Source: Suillus spraguei
Lineage: Eukaryota > Basidiomycota > Agaricomycetes > Boletales > Suillaceae
Reading direction: 5' to 3'
Length of the DNA stretch: 64,000 nt
Assembly: GCA_016800925.1 (NCBI GenBank)
Contig: JABCPU010000268.1
Span: 1-64,000 of the forward strand
Each line of letters starts with the position of its first letter. Positions within the stretch are counted from its first letter, which is position 1. Position numbers and translations under genes: made by a program. Positions 58,111-64,000 of the stretch are shown here, in pieces. The notes below the pieces were generated by a model, which was not told where the DNA came from, did not search any database, and was given only the letters and a program-made list of their open reading frames with translations.

Positions 58111-60034
58111 ATGTTCTATCACGCTATCGCGAAGGGGAAGAAGCCCTTTCAGGCGGCATCTCATGTTATCACGAACAGTTCTTCTACTCTTTTTTCACGC
58201 GTCTTTGTCAAGCGTAGAATCAGTCTATCAGGAACTGTGCGCTCACTCAAGCGGGGTGCATTGAGACGATCGCTTTCAACTAGAACCAGTATTCCTCCAG
58301 AAGCTGCACCACCACCACCACCACCACCACTAAGCTCGCATGGCGTTCCACTCTACAGTATGCTTTTTTGTGAACAAGAGAGTACATGTACATCTGACCT
58401 CGCCGAATTTAGGACGTCTTATGTTGGCGTGGACAAAAACACCAACAAAATGGTACCCGCTTCCCTTGGCCGTTGGGGCCATCCTCCTCGTCGTCATCCA
58501 ATACCGCAAGAAAGTAGCACTTGCAGAGAATGAGGTTCATGTCGATGATGAAGGTCGTGAAATTATCAAGCTCAAAGGTCCATGGCATGTGCGTGTCACC
58601 GATTAGTTATCGAATCATGTTTATTAAAATGGTCTCGTGCAGGTCCACGTAATAGGCGCTCTTCCACTCCGAAACATGTCACGCATCTGGGGCTATATGA
58701 ACTCGCTCGAACTGCCAGTTTGGATACGGCCTTACGGTTTCCGGCTCTATGCATATGTTTTTGGCTGCAACCTGGAGGAAATCGACCCTGATGATCTAAC
58801 GCAATATGCCAGCCTGGGTCAATTTTTCTACCGAAAACTAAAACCTGGCGCTAGGCCCATAGACAATGCTATCCTTGTGAGGGTTTATCTCTATTCAAGA
58901 GCTTTCATTTAAAGGTATTACAGGTCAGCCCCGCCGACGGTACCGTTTTACATCTCGGAACTATTGAGAATCTTCGAGTGGAGCAAGTCAAGGGAATCAC
59001 CTATTCATTGGATGCTCTCCTCGGCGTGGAACGTTCAGATCTAGCAAGCCCAACTTCGACGGTAATCGAATTTCCAGACCGAGAAATGTCTCACGTGACA
59101 GACCAAGAATTTGCTAATGTGAACGGCATCGAGTATAGCTTAGACCAACTCCTGGGTGTATCCACACCTTCTACTCCGGGTACCGTAACACCTCCAAGCC
59201 CTACAACTCAATCCGCCTCTGAGGAATCATCTTCCTGTGCCAAAGAAATTTGGTGAGCAGATTGATGCGTCTGTGGAGCATCCAGGATCACTCCAAGAAA
59301 CTATCGCGCATGATGCCTCCGTTGCTCGCGAAATGGGCCTTAGACCTTCAATTGAGCGGAGGAGAAGCACTTCGGGCACAAGCGTTAAAGAAGGCAATGC
59401 ACTTTACTTCACTGTCATCTACCTCGCTCCGGGCGATTATCACCGGTTCCACAGCCCCACTGCTTGGGTAGTGGAGAAACGGCGCCACTTCGTTGGTAAG
59501 TCCTCGTGGACATGTTTCGTGTACTGCTGATCGCACGTGGCTTCAAGGTGAACTCTTCTCCGTTTCCCCGTGGATGGCAAAGCGGCTGCAAAACCTCTTC
59601 GTTCTGAATGAAGAGTCGCCCTTCTCGGTCGATGGAAATTCGGTTTCTTCGGTATGATCCCCGTTGGTGCTACTAACGTAGGCAGCATCAAGATCAACTT
59701 TGACACTGTATGTATTATTCCATTGATATAACAAGCGCAGTTTATGCTGATATCGTACTTGAAGGCTCTTCGCACTAACGTCCGAGGCAGACCCCCTCCT
59801 CCGGACTTATAACGAGGCCGTTTACTCAGCAGCGTCTCCTATCCTTAACGGCCAACCGTTGACTGCCGGTGAGAGATGGGCGGATTCTGCTTGGGAAGCA
59901 CCATCGTGCTGGTTTTCGAAGCCCCAAAGACGTTCGAATTCACCCTCAAAGCTGGGCAGAAAGTCAAGGTTGGAAACCGCATCGGTGGCGTGCCCCATGA
60001 TTCTGGGGCGGCTCACAAAGTGAAGACCGACTAG
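58111..60034 (+). CDS. PSD1: Phosphatidylserine decarboxylase, mitochondrial type, with frameshifts
   Basis: The ATG at 58111 opens a basic presequence ([20 protein letters not shown]) with a run of prolines, then one membrane segment ([16 protein letters not shown]). The catalytic part has [97 protein letters not shown] and [20 protein letters not shown]. It ends [24 protein letters not shown] is the self-cleavage site that makes the pyruvoyl group. The enzyme converts phosphatidylserine to phosphatidylethanolamine in the mitochondrial inner membrane. The frame breaks near 59233, 59611, 59804 and 59873, three of them inside deeply conserved blocks. Either assembly errors or a dead paralogue. 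Confidence 0.88.
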
Positions 60035-60229
60035 ATGTTCGCGAACCGCAGTCGCAGACGATCTACATTAACGTATCTTATGACGATGACGAATGTTTAT
60101 GATACCCTCGCATAGACTACCCTCATCATAAATGATAGTTGCAACGGTGTGTCATTATGCGGGAATGTAGTACAAGACTATATTATACAACAAGCTAAGT
60201 CTACATTTTAAGCACAGAAGATCCAGTGG

Positions 60230-63200
60230 CTACCAAGATCCTATACTGGGACTGAGTTTGCTTGTCAATGAAACGGAAGTGAACAACTAACAAGTTAACG
60301 TACCCAAATGTTTCTGAGCCCTGTAACTGGCGAACCGGAGTGCCCATACCATCAGCTGTTGTATTAAATACCTTGATAGAACACATTAGTTGCTTGAACT
60401 GACAGTTTAATGGAGAGCTTACCGTGTTGCCCCACCAATGTTGCAATCTCTCCCCATCTGATGAAATTGTTTGAACATTTGTCAGCAACTGTGGTAACAT
60501 TTACTTACCGACCCATTTTCCGGATATTGCAATCTGTCCACCGGTAAATGATAGCTAGAGTTGTGATCAAGTGGACTCACACGAAAAATATGAAGATTAC
60601 AGAAACAGCTAGTCCGGCATCCAGTGCTGCCGACAAGACATCTATGTAACTCTCGTCATACGGCGCGAATAGTGCCGATAATCCACTTACAATTGTATTT
60701 TGTCCACCATGCAAAATTGCGCCTGTAAAACTGCATCAGAAGGCGCTGTAGATGCTTTCAAACGGGAAACAAACCTTCGTATAACGTACTGGAAGATGAA
60801 ACCGACAAGCCTGCAATATATCGGTGAGTCAATGCACCACATGACAAACGCTGCGCACGCACGCCCACGGTACATAATTGAGCGCAGAAGCCGGGGGAAT
60901 CCTGAAGGTGCCGCTAAATATTAGAGGGCTATGGTGTATGATGTCATGATGTCCGAAGGAATGATGCCATGAACTTACAAACTAGTCAAAGTGTCAATCA
61001 GTCGGCAGTTTTGGTCGAGATAATAACCCACTTCATGTATCGTATCAAACTGTTTGGATACCGCTTCATCGCGAGCCAACCCATAATAGGGCTCACCGTT
61101 CCAATGATGAAGAACACCAACACGGCTGGAAGTGTGACTGTAACGTCTCTATTGTTAAGCCAGTAATGGGACATACAACTGCAAGAGGACATTCGGTCCC
61201 AATGAGGTTTAAGGGTATAGTGGTGACTTACTGATACAATTGCCCGGAACCAAACAAACGTTCTGGGCCGATTACACCTATTCGCCAGAGTCAATTCACC
61301 CTTCCCGAGGCACCAATCTAATGAACGTACCCAGAAGATGGATGCAGTGCCAAATACCTCCGTACTAGGACAGGTGAAACTACGCGGTGTTGAGTATAGA
61401 TACTATACTGAATATTCAAACATACCCGTCTTTTTGAGTACTACTAACATGTCTCTATAATAAACTCAGCCTCATCAAACAGTCACCAACATTGACACTT
61501 ACGGTATGATAGAGAACATCCACGATTGAACGCCCAATTGCGCAGTTCCAGCGACTATCGTAGCCACAATCTGACACCAGAACATTTTTCGAGGAGGGAT
61601 TTTCATGTAGTGACCAAGCTTGAAGTCGGACGTAAATATCAGGGCTTGAGTCATAGTCTACGAGCGTCAATACACAAAAAACTGGAGGATATGGTACACA
61701 CAATATAGCCGAAGGTCTTAAACAGCATCATTGCTACCGGTTTGCCAGGTAGCGAATATCTAAATAGCAAGCTATCAGATGGATTGATGCTATGGACCAG
61801 CGTAGACTTACCAATAATCAGCTCTGTGATCACGCTAGGATATTTTAGTTATGACAAGTTTACATCCATGATCATGTGACGTACTTCAACCCAACTTGCT
61901 GATTGGTGATTGCCTGTATCATACCGCATGGAATCACATAGGGTAAGGCTTAAAGGCACATGGACGTTCATACAATAACACCTTGAGATCTTGACAACTC
62001 ACCGATCAAAAGCGCTATGACAAAAGCCCAAACTGGCATCTCTGTAGGCCAAATTTCGATGCTGATGACACCCAATGCAAACATGAAAGCGAATAGAGAC
62101 AAATACCACCTGGTACGATTGAGTTAGAATCCCTGTTGGGATTTTTTTGACATTACCATTCTGGAACTTGTGGGTATCGATTCATAAGGCGAGCATGAAT
62201 GTCAGCCTGTTCCCCGAGTGACCGTCGCGCTTGATACCAAATTTGCTTCCGAAAATGAATATAGCAGTGAACGATAGTCGCTAAGACATTTCTGTCAATC
62301 TGTGTCATAGCTACAGTGCATACTTCCTTACCAGTAATGGAGGCAAACGAGAGACTAATGAAAAAGGGGTTGTTTAATAGAAGACAAGATCGATTACCAA
62401 GTGGTGAGCTTACCCATAAGACATCACGAACGTTGTTCTGTTATCGAGGTGGGTATATTACCAGAACCAAGAGTGTGACTACTTACGGAATAAATATTGG
62501 ACTGTACTCCTTGTATGCTGTCGCGTTGAAAGTGCCTTCTGAAGTTAATATCCGGGTGACGTTGTATGTGTTCTGCGTGTTGTCGAAAGAGGTCCTTGAT
62601 GAAATGCTAGCAAGGATTAAGCTGACATCATGTAGGGGAGAGACAGCGATTAGACGAACGGCATGTATAGAGAAAACCAGGTATTTTTAAACTACGAAGG
62701 AGTCAACTCGTCGGGTGTGAAATATTCGCGGATTACTCACATATAATATAGGTGTTACTATCCCTAGGATAATGGTTCAATAACCAGTCAAAAAAATGCC
62801 TCGTACTCACAATAGAAAATTACAAAGCCAATAATAACGTTCGCTGTTGCCCACCCTGATGTTGACGGGAATTAGACTGAACATTAAGGAGATACGTGAA
62901 GGCTTACAAGGTGTGGCTAGTGGTGACCCATTATATCTGGACAACCAAGCTTAGAATGCCAATAAAGTAGGAACAACTGAGAGCATACGCAATTTGGGCC
63001 CAGTCAAACGTTATCACAGACATTCCCTGAATTAAAATTCTAAAATCATGATAGGAAGTAAGCAACCATCAACATACCATACCGTGGACGTAGCTAGTTC
63101 TGTCAGCACGCGGTACATAATCTTTTAGTGAACAAAAAGACGTACCCAAAGAGCTGTGAAACAACTAGGTGTTCTGCGTGAGAGACGGATCATGTGTCAG

Positions 63201-64000
63201 TGGTTCGATACTCACCAGGATCGTCAGGCCAAATCCATGTTACCCAAGAAAACCACGAAAGGGCCATGACTGTGCAAAAAAAAAATACAAAACAAGGTCG
63301 CGATAGGGAATATGCCTTACACAGGTACCAGGGAAAAAGTCTAGTACATTAAAAAGTTAAATTAGACAGAGAATCGGAGCTAGAGGAATACATACACCAC
63401 AAGAATGCGCTTGTGAAAACATAGACGAAGAAGCGTTCTCGGCTTAAGCCGCCTAATTGTCCGATCCCAGCATACTGCTCGGAGTGAAGAGTATTAAAGA
63501 GTGCACAGCTGACGAGAGTCGCGGGCCAGATCATGCTTGGAGGCGATACAAGAAACCGTCGTGTGATTCCCCGGTGGAGAAACCCATTAGTTGTGTTGAC
63601 ATCACCAAAAACCACTGATCTGGCGGGAACAGTTCATGAGCATGCGGTTCAATCTTGATAAGGCGATATGGAAGACGAACAACTGAAATTGAATTTCTGA
63701 TTATAGAAAACTCTTTGCACGGGCGATGATGTCCGTCTAATTTTGGTGCTTTGAATGCATGCTTTGTGATACTTCGGGAAGGACTTACTGCATAAGCAGA
63801 TGTCGCACCCACCGAAGCATGATCTATTGTGGGCGGGTGGTGGTAACACAACAATAATAAGGTTTTAAAGAAGGAACTCACTGTTATCAGCACGTGCTCT
63901 TTGATAGTGAAGGGACCAGGATTTAGTGAAATCCCAAAGACCTTTTTTCGAGGAAGATAAGCGGCACAGACACGGCCGATTGGAAACGAGAGTAGCTGAG
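60230..64000 (-). CDS. OPT-family oligopeptide transporter (5' end outside window)
   Basis: Read from the right edge: LLSFPIGRVCAAYLPRKKVF, GISLNPGPFTIKEHVLITV, ASVGATSAYAV, LMGFSTGGITRRFLVSPPSM, IWPATLVSCALFNTLHSEQY, AGIGQLGGLSRERFFVYVFT, FLWYFFPG, WFSWVTWIWPDDP, GMSVITFDWAQIAYNGSPLA. At the 3' end come CNI..WWGNTVFNTTADGMGT, PVRQLQGSETFG and the stop at 60232-60230. These are the blocks of fungal OPT transporters, which import small peptides with protons through a 12-16 helix membrane domain. It is cut by twenty or so very short exons. Junctions that I checked between 63600 and 62900 and at the 3' end splice cleanly. The first 100 or more residues lie right of the window. Confidence 0.9.

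Noticed and set aside
58308..58331. CCA repeat in the PSD gene as a sign of a wrong reading frame
   Set aside because: Proline runs are common between presequence and membrane segment, and the frame on both sides gives the expected protein.

Overview
This window is nuclear DNA of a filamentous basidiomycete, most likely an Agaricomycete. Nearly every gene is cut by 45-60 nt introns with GT..AG ends, and the gene content is typical of that class: a Plavaka transposase, a DUF6532 protein, a HET-domain protein with WD40 and TPR arrays, a GT25 enzyme, a Crinkler/RHS-type P-loop protein and MYND-finger proteins. No rRNA, tRNA or CRISPR was recognised.

Layout. (1) 1-3.7 kb: 3' part of a WD40-TPR-HET gene (copy A), cut by the window edge. 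(2) 4.8-6.6 kb: duplicated debris, namely a 3' fragment of a GT25 gene and a dispersed repeat (R1). (3) 7.1-13.0 kb: a DUF6532 gene and a full-length 996-codon Plavaka transposase, divergently transcribed from one 650-bp spacer. (4) 13.1-13.7 kb: a WD40 fragment fused to a broken piece of APC11. (5) 14.4-24.2 kb: an MFS transporter, an intact GT25 gene, a GH13 amylase lacking its catalytic aspartate, a 690-bp MITE and an intact Crinkler/RHS-type gene. (6) 25-39.5 kb: a repeat-rich accessory zone. It holds two broken copies of a MYND gene, three copies of an unrecognised gene family (F1) with a conserved core promoter, two large palindromes and several segmental duplications. (7) 39.6-46.2 kb: a conserved housekeeping block of RGP1, PSP1 and APC11. 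(8) 47.4-49.3 kb: a decayed PIF1/Helitron helicase; then a 408-bp foldback element, R1 copy 2 and a 71-aa secreted cysteine-knot-like protein. (9) 52.8-57.0 kb: WD40-TPR-HET copy B in inverted orientation, joined tail-to-tail to a WD40 fragment of another copy; then R1 copy 3. (10) 58-64 kb: a phosphatidylserine decarboxylase gene with several frameshifts, and an OPT oligopeptide transporter running off the right edge.

The window alternates islands of conserved genes with zones made by repeated local duplication, inversion and decay. The HET copies, MYND copies, F1 family, GT25 fragment and APC11 fragment all show copy-then-break histories. The most promising leads are the HET inverted pair, the F1 family, the small cysteine-knot-like secreted protein, the apparently nucleophile-less amylase and the DUF6532/Plavaka pairing. 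All calls come from reading the sequence; no database search was run.
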